Part shown: one piece after another, positions 26,701 through 39,200 of the stretch
How positions within the stretch are numbered: position 1 is the stretch's first letter
How the letters are laid out: every line of letters starts with the position of its first letter
DNA from: Tanytarsus gracilentus
Lineage: Eukaryota; Arthropoda; Insecta; Diptera; Chironomidae
Assembly: GCA_038502055.1 (NCBI GenBank)
Contig: JAXRKN010000031.1
Span: 186,001-250,000 of the forward strand
Direction of reading: 5' to 3'
Length of the DNA stretch: 64,000 nucleotides
Notes under the pieces: generated by a model
Databases searched by the model: none
Seen by the model: only the letters and a program-made list of their open reading frames with translations
What the model was told of the DNA's origin: nothing
Position numbers and translations under genes: made by a program

Positions 26701-29700
26701 ATTTCTTATCTTCTTATTCTCGTTAGTGAAGGATGAAGAGGAGTCTTAAGCACGTCTACAACGGTGGAATGATGACAGGAAAAAATTATTTTTGGGGTGG
26801 GCATAAAATTAAATTTTTTTGAGCGAATTATTGGGTGTGGGATGAGAGATTGAAAAATTTGAACTATTTTTGTATTTATATATAAAATTTAATCAGAAAT
26901 AAATTTTTGCCTACTCCATGAACCAGTTCAAAGCTTTTTGTGATACCTCCACATAAAAATTTATTTTATGAAAAATTTGTGATTGATAAATTTATTTTTG
27001 AAATTCACATTAAAATTGTGGTAAAATTTGAAGTAAAGTTTCTTTAAAGAAGTGTCGCAGATGTTTTACGATAATTGAGTTGACCATATTTATTGCCTTA
27101 AGGCTACGATAAAATTATGTCGAGCTGTTATATTAACTTGATTTAAGAGCTTTTTGAGAGGGATGGAAATGCGGAGCTATTTTTAATTGCGAAAATGTCT
27201 GCGGCTGCTCGCTCAGCTTCATTAGACTCTGTCGTGGAAAATCCAAAATTGAAATTTTGTCACGTTTCGTGCAACGCGTCGCCTAATGAGGAATCATGAA
27301 TAAATTATCTCTTTTTCCAGCTCGACAAGCTTTCAACATTCACGTTCACTTCCTTTTTATGATTCAATTTTTGATTTTCACGATAATTTTATCCCCCAAT
27401 GTGATCGCTGTTGAATCTAGTTATCTTGTTATGTCTCACTCGTTTCCTACTACGTGGTTAAACGACAACGTGTATCTCGTGAGGCGAGGTTTAAAAATAT
27501 AGTAAAATTTATTTGAAATTGCCATATTTTTTATAAGATTCTTGAATGCAATTTTTCATTTTGGCAAATCTAATCTGTAAGATAACTTTTGAGCTTTGAC
27601 TTTCCAGTGATAAATTTTTACACATCATCAATCAAATTTTCCGATTTTAAATCTCGTTTCTTTTCCAGAGACATAAAAATATAATCTTCATATTCGAGAA
27701 AAACAGGAAATTTATCAATATTAAAGCGTAACGCAGTAATCGCGTCTGTTTGTAAGCGCACACATATGTACATAAAAAATATTCTCTAAGGACTTTGAAA
27801 TGTTAAGGATTTTATTGCGAATCTCAACTGCGTGACAGTTGTGTGTGCTTTGACTGTTGGGAGTTCTTGCGAATAATTTCAAAGCATTTGTGACTGTAGT
27901 ACATTAAAAGCTTTGATAGTCGAAAGAGATTTAGATTGGATTAATTTCAAATGCATGAAGCTACTTCAATTAGCAAATATTTCCATACGTTGCATGCTAA
28001 TTGCTTTGAAACGTATTTAACTTAAATAAATTAGATCTTTTACTCTTTTTTAAATTTTTATCTCTAAATTACAAAAAAAAAATACTTTAAAGGTCAGTAA
28101 CATCTGAAGTCCTTCACAATTTATGTGAAACCTTGTAATCCTCGTTGTAAAAAGTTAAAGAGAAAATTATGAAGTGCTTTTAAACATGGTGAAAAACTCT
28201 TTGATGAATCTTCCGCCTTAACTTCAATGAATTGAAATGCAAGAATTAAAAAGCTTCAGTGAGCTTTAATTTCTCGTTTCAGCTTTAAATTGACGAGATT
28301 TAAAAGAGCTTAAAGATTTATAAAAAAAATTCAATGGCGATACTTAATGATGGTCTAGAAAAATTTAAAATTGAAACGAAACAATTCTAATCGAATCTTA
28401 AAGTAATTAACAATAACTTACCAAAACAACTCAATTAAAAACTTTTGATATCTGCATAATTTTATTAATGACATCACCTTCAATAATTGTTATAATTTAT
28501 GAACGAACCCTTTTCGAATAACTTCCACACTATACACATTTCTCGGATGATATATTAACATTCTAATTTCACGCAATAAATAATTTTTTATTGTTTTTCA
28601 AAATGTTAATATTGGCTTCATGGCATTTATCGTCTTCCTCGATATTGCCACACACTCTCGAAATCGATTTGTTACGCTGGAGATGACAAATTCCAGTGTT
28701 TGTAAAAAAGAGCTGTGAGACAAATTTTTGCTGAATAATTTGAATAAATTTGATCCGAGAGCTATTTATTGGCTTCCTTTTCAATGTACCAACTCCACCC
28801 TTCCATCTTCTCACACTAGAGACGTGTCATTCCAGATGCATGTATGAACATTTTCGGATCAAGGGCTGAAAATTTTAAGCATTTTAAAAAATTTAAAATT
28901 TAAAAAATTTTGAAATTAAAAAATTACAATTTGTTAAACATAACTTTAAAGTTTAAATAAAATTCCCATTTATATGTCAACATAACTCTTTTTGTAACAT
29001 ACTAACTCGCACCAGTTCTCGTCACCAAAAAACACCCCATTCCACTCTTACAAAAGTAGCAATATCTAAATTGTATATTTATATTGAGGAAATGTGATGC
29101 GAAGCACACACACACACAAGATGTGCCACTGCCATTACCAGATTTTAAAGATTTATTTTCAGTAATATTATCAGCATGGCAATAAAAAGCCATATCGCAT
29201 TTCGGACAAAATTTTCGCTTGTTGTTTCTCCCAAATATCGCTTTCTATCTCAGCACCAAAAGCGGTAGTGTCATTTTACAAAAGGGGTCGTGCGAAAGTT
29301 AAGGTTAAACTTTATAATTTGTTTTTGTCTCTTTATATAAATTTATCATTTCTTTAAGTGAAATCTTAAAAGAGTCACATCATATGTAAAACGAGCCCAA
29401 AACCAGAAGCCAACAGCCCATTGCGAAAAATATTCAGCATCAAAAACACATACGCAGATGGTGTTCATACATTTTCTCTCACTCTCTCATACATAATGAA
29501 GCATTTTCGTCGCCTCTCCTTTTCATATCATCGTCATCGTTTGCTGTCGACAGCAACAACAATAGAACTTCCTCATTCCTCGGCATATGCTTATAACCTC
29601 TCTTTCTTCATGCTCTCCCACTGCATCATACATACATTTAATAATAACCACATATGAAATGTCCTTGTAATAGTTTTCTGGGTGATTTTTGACGGTTAAA

Positions 29701-32279
29701 AGTTTAATTTTCAGAAATGTTTTATTATGAGACTAAAAATTGATATTATTTCTATAAAAAGCTAAAAACACATTTGAAAATTTCTCCGCAAGGATATTTT
29801 CTTTCTAAATTTTATCTCTCACGCTAGAAAGTCGGAAAGACTTTTTTGTGTGTGAAAATTGCTTCCGATGTGCTGCTAAACTCTCAGTTTCATATTTTCA
29901 TGCATGTTGAATGAGTTTAATAATATCGCATGGCAGATGATGGCTTTTGAGATAGTTTTTCGGAGTGTGCTACAATAATCATATCATGAGGATTTGATTT
30001 TCCTATCACATGTGCTTTGTTGAGACACTTCTTTGTGACACTTTCAGCGATTCTCATTTTTCCGAACTTTTCTTGTTTTCATCGGAGCAGCGATTCAAAG
30101 ATAAAAAGTTTTTAATGAAGCTGAGTGCCTGCAAAAATTTTCTGTATCTTCTTCTCGAGCCATATAAAAATGCTCTCACATGCCAGTCAAAGTTCACAAA
30201 AAGAATTTAATTTAAAATTCCTCATTCATCGGTGAAGTTGATGGATTTTTGTGTTGCTCAATAGATGGAAAATAATTTATCTTTAGATTGGGATGTTGGA
30301 AAAATTTCTAGTAACAATTTGCTCTTGACATCAAGCCTAAAAATTTTGTAATTACATTAATTAATTTTTCTCACTAACAATTAAAAAAAATCTTTTTTCC
30401 TCATAATATTGACTTTATCCCGTCAGACTTCACAATATGGTTTTTAATTTACCAAATAATTACTAAAAAATCCATCGCATGCATCTGTGAGATATTTCAT
30501 GAAAAGCACCGAATGTGAAATGGAAAAATGAATTTCTTTAGTGCACATGAGAGAACTGAAAAACAATTTTTCGCCCCTTTTTCCTCTACTCACATGTAAT
30601 TTTCCACATTGTTGTTTGCCTTTCACTTCAAAAAACCATTTTTTGATGCTGTAGACTCATTAAAATCCGCATTGCTGTTGCAAAACAAAAGAATGCAGCC
30701 ATTGTTGGGCTGAAAGAGGAGAGAGCTGATGGAATTTTTCCACTCACTTGTTTTTTGCACTCATCCCATGCTTAAAAGTGTATCTATACACACACCAAAT
30801 CGTTTGTACTGCACGAGGTATGTTTTTCATGCAACATATTAAAGTTCTGTGAAAAACAATGTTGACGTTTACGGTATATGAGTTTGTTCGTAGCATTTAA
30901 TGGCAGGTAAACTCAGGATGGTCGAAGTGATGCTCAGTGTTTTAGAAAAATCTAATAAAAATTCAAAATTATTCAAACGTTTTTAAGGCGACGCTGTTCA
31001 TTTTCAAGCGATGCTCTGCAAGGGAAGAAAACTTTAATCAAAAGGTTTTAAAATTAATACTAAAAAAAATTAATTAAACTTTTATTTACACAAATTGAAC
31101 CGATAAAAATTAAGAATCAAATTTAAAAAATCATTGAACTTAATCACCCCTTGATAATGCTAGGCCTATATCGATTTTCAGTCATCGAAGCGAAAAAGGA
31201 GCGAGGCATTAACCATTTACAAACGCATTCACAAAGTATATCGACGTGTTTATGCATGTGAGAGCGTCGGATAGAAGGCGAAGATGGCAAATATTGTCAT
31301 AATTCAACAAATTACTTCTAGTTCAGCGCTTTTACCTTTAGCAAAAAAATATTTCAGCTAAAAATTTCGTGCATGCTTTGAGTCGGTGAGAAAATTAATT
31401 ATGCATGAAAATGCTTGCGGCATGCAAGAAAATTTCCGTGAATAGATCAGCAATATCAAAATATCTCAATAAATTTACAAAAGACAAAATTTGTGGACCT
31501 TTGCGAATGCCTAACATAATTTATGTGTATATGAAATTTGATAGTTGCTCCTTTCCTATCGCCATCATATGCTCTCACTCCATCGGGGCCTAGAGAGTGC
31601 GATAAATTTCTTCTTTGTGTACTTTTCACTCCCATTAAAATCCACCCGACATCACATTTTATATTCTCACTCTACTAACCCAAAACGGCATCAAACGAAA
31701 ATTTCATAAGGAGAAAAAAATAATTTCATTTTCACCTTTGCAAAGCTTTGCATTATCATCACTTTTCGCTTTTAAACTTTTGGTGAGAGAACGTGCAAAA
31801 ATTTACTCTCGGTTTTCTCTCGGAAAAGTTTTCTATCGCTCTCGATCAAGGAAGAGAAATTCATGAAATTTTTTTCAGTTTATTGAGAATTTTTAAAAAA
31901 TAATTTATTTATATATTTTAAGAAAAAAAAACTAAAAAGTTTGTGAAATAAAAAATTTCCAAAAGCTTTCATCTCACGAAACTATTTTTCTCTCTCGCAC
32001 TCTCGCTCTCGACTTCTGATCTCAACGAGAAAATCAAATTTTCATCTCGATTTCCCAAGCTATTTTTCCGAGTGAGCAAACACACGCTTTTGATGTTTTA
32101 ACTCAGAAGAGAGGAAGAAGAATATTTTCGAAGTTCTCCACGTTGTTCACATGCGCAATTGCAATGTTTACATTTTTTCACTATGAACATCCTTCATGAG
32201 CTTTCACTCTCATTCCTATCTCTTCGAAATTCGAACATTTTACGCTCACGAAAGATGCTGGAAAATTTTATCATGAGCA
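23737..32279. other. Gene-poor DNA between hexokinase and the Dscam gene
   Basis: About 8.5 kb between two divergently oriented genes. No gene is supportable. One short frame (27296-27502, 68 codons) has a hydrophobic N-terminus but no further support. From about 31750 to 32100 CT/GA-rich stretches (CTCTCTCGCACTCTCGCTCT type) accumulate, as often seen upstream of GAGA-factor-dependent insect promoters. The region probably contains the hexokinase promoter and Dscam control elements. Confidence 0.5.
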
Positions 32280-32316
32280 TATAAAGTTGCTCGCGCTCAC
32301 GTATCTCAACTCAGTC
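32280..32316 (+). promoter_or_regulatory. Putative core promoter of the Dscam gene (TATA + initiator)
   Basis: TATAAA at 32280-32285 is followed by the arthropod initiator TCAGTC at 32311-32316, which puts +1 at A32313, 33 bp from the first T of the TATA. GGTTTA at +28 is a weak downstream-element match. CT-rich tracts lie just upstream. The spacing is good, but such matches arise by chance in AT-rich DNA. The implied 5' leader to the ATG at 33171 is about 860 nt and contains small upstream ORFs (for example from 32457). A 5' UTR intron is possible. Confidence 0.4.
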
Positions 32317-33170
32317 TCGCATCGGTCTCAATCTCGGAAGGTTTAAAAAGGAAGAAAACCTCGACGTTTGACTTTGGACTATCTCTCATATCATATAGTA
32401 GAAAAACAATAATATCATCTTGATAGAGCTCATTATCAAATTGTTACTTGTGGAATGGACATGGATAAAAATAAAAATATTTAAGGATGTGGTGAAAATT
32501 AATTGTGAAAAGTAAAAAAAAAATCTCGAAAATCTTTTTTAAAATTTAAACAGATATTTTCAAAAGAAATTCTTATAAAAAAGTGAAATTTTTTCTGATT
32601 ACTAATTAACTTTTTTCTTTTAAAAAATTTCATGAAAAGTTTTTTCGTTAATGGCAAAATAATTTTTTTCCCGCTAAATCGAAATTCTTTTTGAAGCGAA
32701 TTTTAATTCTTTCAATTTTTTCATCCATTCTTCTCATCGTTCATATGGAAAGCATATCATGTGGAAAAAATGTTTAATGAACATTTGATTGTATCGTGTG
32801 CGTACATAAAGTGAAAAAGAATAACGATGGAAATTCACAAAATTGTGGCGCGTGTTGAAAAAAATGGAGATGATTAAATTTTTTGATCTCAAAAAAGCCA
32901 ACAGAAAAATTGCCAAAGAGGAAAAAATAAATTGAAAGAGCGAATGGCCTTTAAAGAGCAGTGAAAGTGTCAAATGAGAAAATAAATGAAATAAAGTGCT
33001 GAAAATATCCAATTTTCTCCCTCGCGCGCTATCTTCTGTCTCATTGCTTTTTTACTCCTCGGATACACAAAAAATATAAAAAATAATAAAAGAGAAAAAA
33101 GCAGGATTTTTATTGGTTCGCTTGGATTTTCTTCTCATCAACTGTAAAACGAAAAAAAAAAAACAGAAAA

Positions 33171-33207
33171 ATGATTTTTCTGTTTTTAACGTTTCAAACT
33201 TTCATCG
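33171..33207 (+). CDS. Dscam2: Dscam2 exon 1: signal peptide
   Basis: A 37-nt coding piece, MIFLFLTFQTFI plus one nucleotide, ends in a strong donor (G|GTGAGT). Its phase 1 exactly fits the acceptor of the Ig1 exon 8.1 kb downstream, giving ...TFI-D-LVLTTT. The hydrophobic core and the A-rich context before the ATG suit a signal peptide start. No competing signal-peptide exon with phase 1 was found between here and Ig1. This link is inference and needs transcript evidence. Confidence 0.7.
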
Positions 33208-36200
33208 GTGAGTGATGAATTTGTTGGGTTTGAGTTACAATTTTGTTCTTTTATGCTGGTATGAAGAAGTTGTGTGTTTTTCCATAAATTTTGGAAAAAT
33301 TTAAAAACGTTTAAAGATTTTGCAAGGAGTTTTTAAAAATTTATTTTTTTTTAAAGTCAGTGTGACAAATCCTACAAATTTTATTCCAAAAATATTCCCT
33401 CAGCTTTTCTCTAGAGTGTTGACAGAGCTGGTGGCATAAATGATTTGAAGTTGATTTAAAATTTAAATTCACTCTCGGTGAGAACATAAAGAGCAAAAAC
33501 TCAATTCGAGCATCGCATCGTGGAAAAAACTTTTTTTTGGGGTATGAAAAGGAAATTGAAGATGACCTACGTCAAGTTTTTTCTCACTCTTCCTCCAAGC
33601 GGCATCAGGCATGCTTTTCACTTAAACGATAAATTTTTTGGAAGTAGGGAAAATTTAAAAAAAGTTTTTCCATGTTGAGTGAGGAGGACAAAAATAATTT
33701 CTAAGTGAAGTTTTCTGGGATCAGTTTAATTTTGAATAATTGAAAAATAATAAAGTGAAAAGATGAAGCAAAAAGGGTAATTTTTTAATTAGCAAAAATA
33801 TTCATAGCTACTTCTTATCTGTCATAAAATCAATAATATTCTCTTACGTTTTTAAAATTTTGCTGCGGTTAAGATGAAGAAAAACTTTTCCTTTCTCCTA
33901 CTTTCCGATAAGCTTTCGAAACATTTAATTGATGTTGCAGTTGTTTCTGTTTCACCCCTCTTAGAAAAGAAAGAAAAAAAGTTTATCAGTTTCAACAATT
34001 CTTGCTGTTTATTTGTAACTTTTAATTGGATAAATTTGTGATTTTTTACACGGAGAATTTAAGTTCCTTTGAAATTGATTAAAATCGAAAATTATATAAA
34101 AGTTAAACATTTTATTTTACATAAACTTAAAATATGAAAAATTGAAACAAAAATATTTTATTTCAAAGCATTAAAAATTGTCTTGAAAGCTTTAAAATAA
34201 ACAAAAATTTTAAGCTTTAATTAAAAATATTTCCATTGTTGTTTTTAATTCTCTCAAACTTAAAAGTTCTGAAAGTTTTTTAAAAGAAAATAAAATCATT
34301 GAAAAACATAATCTCTCATCTCGCTTCTTATTTAAAAAGCTTCTTGAATTCCATATAAAAGTTTAAAAAATATTTTATTCATTTTTAGAATATCCAAAGT
34401 TGAAATGAAAAGAACATGATCTGTAATCCCAACAACAAATTGTTTACCATCAGATTGCAGATGAAGTTACATCATCTTATGATCCCTTCTTATGTATTCC
34501 TCACATCAATGATAAACACGAAGAGCAAATGTATGCAAATGACTTTTCTGTGGCATATACATTTGTAAAATGAGATTAAGATAGGGAATGAAATATTTTG
34601 GAATTAAGAAGAAGTTTAGAGTTTAAACTTTAACTAATTGATATCAAAACATTTGATATTCGTAAAATCAAAATTTTTAGAGTAAAAAATTAATTAGTTA
34701 CTTTCTTGAACCCTTAATTAATTCGTTCAATTAATTAATTTTTTGAAAAAATACAATCATATAAATTTTTTTATCTCAAAAATCATTCAAACTATCAAAA
34801 AACTTTTCTCATCATATTACGGCAAAAAGTCAGCCACAATAATTTCGCTCTTCACGTTTAATCCAATAATGTTTGCATAAAGCACAAATTTAGATGCGAG
34901 CATATAAAATACAGAGCTTCTTAAATCATTGTGGGAGTGAAACGTTGAAAGGATGTCTGCAGACGATGGTTTACGTCTTAGAATTTCCATAATTTTCTAC
35001 CATGCAATTAAACTCATCATAATGCAGCAACTTCCATTTATAAATCCAATTAATTCACTCTCGCCTCGGTAACAATTTAATTTCAAACAATGTGCGCGAG
35101 CGGTGAAGGAGAAATAAATAATACCTTGATCCATTAAGTTTACTTCTTGTTTTTGTGATTTATAATTACGAAAGTCTGGTGAAGTTTGCAAGGAGTGGAA
35201 GTTTAAAACTTTTTTGTAAAAATCCTTTCATTGAGAACTTAAGAAAGCTTCTTCCTTGATTAAACTTAATAAGGCTTCTCAACCACCACCTTGGTTGTGT
35301 CCAAAGGAAGTGCTCTAATTAATTACACACACAATGGAATAAAACTTGTTCTCATCTCCATCCTTCCTTCATTTAATGCTGATGTTCATCCTTCTAATTT
35401 CCAACCATATCAATTAATGTAATTAGATCTTTTCGGAAGTTCGTCAAAGTGCTACTAGAATCAACTCATTGCCGTTCTGTTGTTTCTCGTTCTCGCTTTC
35501 AGCAAAATTAAATTTCTCCTCTTCTCCCCAACTTTGCATACATCTAGAATATTGTCGTCATTTTATCCTCACACTCCCACACCAACCATCTCCCTACATT
35601 ATCATCCATTGTCATATAAAAGCTTCGCGCGCTTCACAAAAATGTTTTTCATAAATCTTCCTACTTCACTCTGTTAATGTTTATTATTGTCATTTTGAAG
35701 AAAATCAAATTGTGCGCGAGACATTTTCACTGCTGGTTGCCTCTCGCGTGTGTAAATTGATGGTGTGAGGCGAGCAATGAATATTAATTGAAAAATTATC
35801 ATGATCCATGTAATAATGCCGCCACCAACTCTGTTGAACGAAAATAAAATAATTAAGCATGTAAGAAATTTTATAATTGATGCCAAAATATTTACACGCA
35901 AACTTTTAAGTGAAATGAATGAGAATTTCGTGATTTGTATTAAATTATATTATGAGATAATTAGGCACGGATTTGAATTTATAAGAAGAAAATTTTGTGG
36001 AAAATTATAAATTTTAGTGCGAAAATATTTTATGAAGATAATTTGTAAGAATAATCTTGATTAGTTTTCGTGTTAACAATTTTAGGTTATTTCAAAACTT
36101 TTGATTCAAATTAAATTCAGTCTGTCAAACTGTAAAGTCTCAATATATTCAACTTTCCTCCTTCTCCTCATTGAAGCCACACGATTTTGATGTATATTGT

Positions 36201-39200
36201 TATTTACACGCATGAACGAAGTGTGAAAAGAGATCTAAAATGACGATGATGCTGATTATGAATTATGTATGTAAAACATGTCTTTCTTTTCTCAGTGCAC
36301 ACACACTTACAAACACACATCGCATCGTGTGTAATAAACGTTCTCTTTTCTAATCTTATTTCACTTTTGACTGATGTTGAAAAGCAAAAAAGCATTGGAG
36401 TGAGGAAAAAAGGTAAAATTAAATTATGCGTGATGAAAGGGAAAAAATAATAAAAGAGCTTTTTAAAGTCTGCGGAAAAAAGTATTTTATTAAATTTTTT
36501 TATTAAAGCTTTATATTTTTAAAAAGATTAAATAAATATTTGTAAACAAGATGGGTCTGCAAACGGCGTTGCCATTTCCAATAGCTCCGCATAGATTAGT
36601 ACCCTCCTCCGTTTCAATGAGCATTAGTGGCACTCTTGGTTAATCATGAAGGACATTCTTCAAAAATCATCAATGTAAATCGATTCCTGATGCAATAACG
36701 AGTTCAACAACATACATGAAGCCATAGTTCTGAAAATAGACATTAGTGGCACTCCTGGCCGACCATGATGGACATTCCTAAAAATCATCAATGTCAGTCG
36801 ATTCCTGATGCAATTACGAGTTCAACGACATACATGAAGCCATAGTTCTGAAAAATGGACATTAGTGGCACTCCTGGCCGGCCATGATGGACATTCCTCA
36901 AAAATCGTCAGTTCCATTCGATTCCTGGTCAAATTACGAGTTCAACGATACCCATGAAGCCATAGTTCTGAAAAATGGACATTAGTGGCACTCCTGGCCG
37001 ACCATGATGGACATTCTTCAAAAATCATCAATGTCAATCGATTCCTGATGCAATAACGAATTCAACGACATACATGAAGCCATAGTTCTGAAAAATGGAC
37101 ATTAGTGGCACTCCTGGCCGACCATGAAGGACATTCTTCAAAAATCATCAATGTCAATCGATTCCTGATGCAATTACGAGTTCAACGATACCCATGAAGC
37201 CATATAAGAGAAAATTTGTATGAAAAAGGATATTTTTGCACTCAGGGACGGTCCTTGAAGGGTCATACCTCAAAACTAAATACTTCTTGCACAACTAGAG
37301 CCAAAACCCGATCTTTAGCCACAAACCCGACTCAAATCCGACCAGCCGTTCTTGAGATATGGCGTTCACTAAGATCGTGAGAAAGTGAGAAAGTGAGAAA
37401 GTGAGAAAGTGAGAAAGTAAGAAAGTAAGATGACTTAAATGGCTCTAACTCCTCGTAGGAGCAACCGATTTCAAATCTGTTTTCGCCAGTTTGTAGGGTT
37501 TGACTAGGCCTATCATTTGAGTATATGTTTTGATATTGCACAATGTAATGTCTTGGCACTAGGGGTCGAAAACAGGTTTTGGAAAAATCCAAAATTAATA
37601 CAAGATGGGTCTGCAAACGGCTTTGCCATTTCCAATAGCTCCGCATAGATTAGTACCCTACTCCGTTGCAATGAGCATTAGTGGCACTCTTGGTTAATCA
37701 TGAAGGACATTCTTCAAAAATCATCAATGTAAATCGATTCCTGATGCAATAACGAGTTCAACGATACCCATGAAGACATAGTTCTGAAAAATGGACATTA
37801 GTGGCACTCCTGCCCGGCCATGATGGACACTCCTCAAAAATCATCAATGTCAATCGATTCCTGATGCAATGACGAGTTCAACGACATACATGAAGCCATA
37901 GTTCTGAAAAATGGGCATTAGTGGCACTCCTGGCCGGCCATGATGGACATGTCTCAAAAATCATCAATGTCAATCGATTCCTGATGCAATGACGAGTTCA
38001 ACGACATACATGAAGCCATAGTTCTGAAAAATGGGCATTAGTGGCACTCCTGGCCGACCATGATCGACATGTCTCAAAAATCATCAATGTCAATCAATTC
38101 CTGATGCAATGACGAGTTCAACGACATACATGAAGCCATAGTTCTGGAAAATGGGCATTAGTGGCACTCCAGGCCGGCCATGATGGACACTCCTCAAAAA
38201 TCGTCAATGCCAATCGATTCCTGATGCAATTACGAGTTCAACGATACCCATGAAGCCATATAAAAGAAAATTTGTATGAAAAAGGACATTTTTGCACTCA
38301 GGGACGGTCCTTGAAGGGTCATACCTCAAAACTAAATACTTCTTGCACAACTAGAGCCAAAACCCGATCTTTAGCCACAAACCCGAGTCAAATCCGACCA
38401 GCCGTTCTTGAGATATGGCGTTCACTAAGATCGTAAGAAAGTAAGAAAGTGAGAAAGTGAGAAAGTAAGAAAGTAAGATGACTTAAATGGCTCTAACTCC
38501 TCGTAGGATCAACCGATTTCAAATCTGTTTTCGCCAGTTTGTAGGGTTTGACTAGGCCTATCATTTGAGTATAAGTTTTGATATTGCACAATGTAATGTC
38601 TTGGCACTAGGGGCCGAAAACAGGTTTTGGAAAAATCCAAAATTAATATATAGCGGAGCTATAAAATAAATGCGCAACATTGGTTGAAGTGCCAGCTAAT
38701 TTTATAATGAAATCCTTAAGCAGATTATGTGCAATTTATGTTAACGACTTGATTATATGCATGAATCATTTTTTACTCTTCTTCAACATCTTTTTTCTTT
38801 CTCAAGAAAGTGCTCTCATAAATTGCTTCGTTTATAATAAAATTGAGTTGTAAATTCTTGTAAGGAAGATGAGGGAAGTTTAGTCTGTTGAAAAGGAAAG
38901 AGAAAGACACATGAAGTGAAGTCATTTTTATTGAAATTGATATATTTTCCAAGAGATTATTATTAAACTTTCTGCTCCAAAAGTAATAAAATACATAATT
39001 CGAGTTGAACATAATTCAACTATTTTTTTTATCGTTGTAAACTTCTCAACTTTATTGTAACTTCAAAGTTGACTTAAGTGCATTAAATAAAGTTATGGAG
39101 CTTTTAGATTTTCTTATTTTTTTCGTGTGCAAGAGACATTAATATTTAGCTTTGAAATTTAACTGCAATTTTTCAAACAAATTGAAAATCAAAAATATTG

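Noticed and set aside
37332..37646. 104-codon minus-strand frame in intron 1
   Set aside because: It is a translation of the repeat-block tail and the GTGAGAAA microsatellite, and an equivalent part occurs in the second copy.
36547..38648. Possible CRISPR-like array (regular 120-bp period)
   Set aside because: The whole unit repeats with no repeat-spacer alternation, and the genome is eukaryotic; it is a tandem satellite-type repeat.
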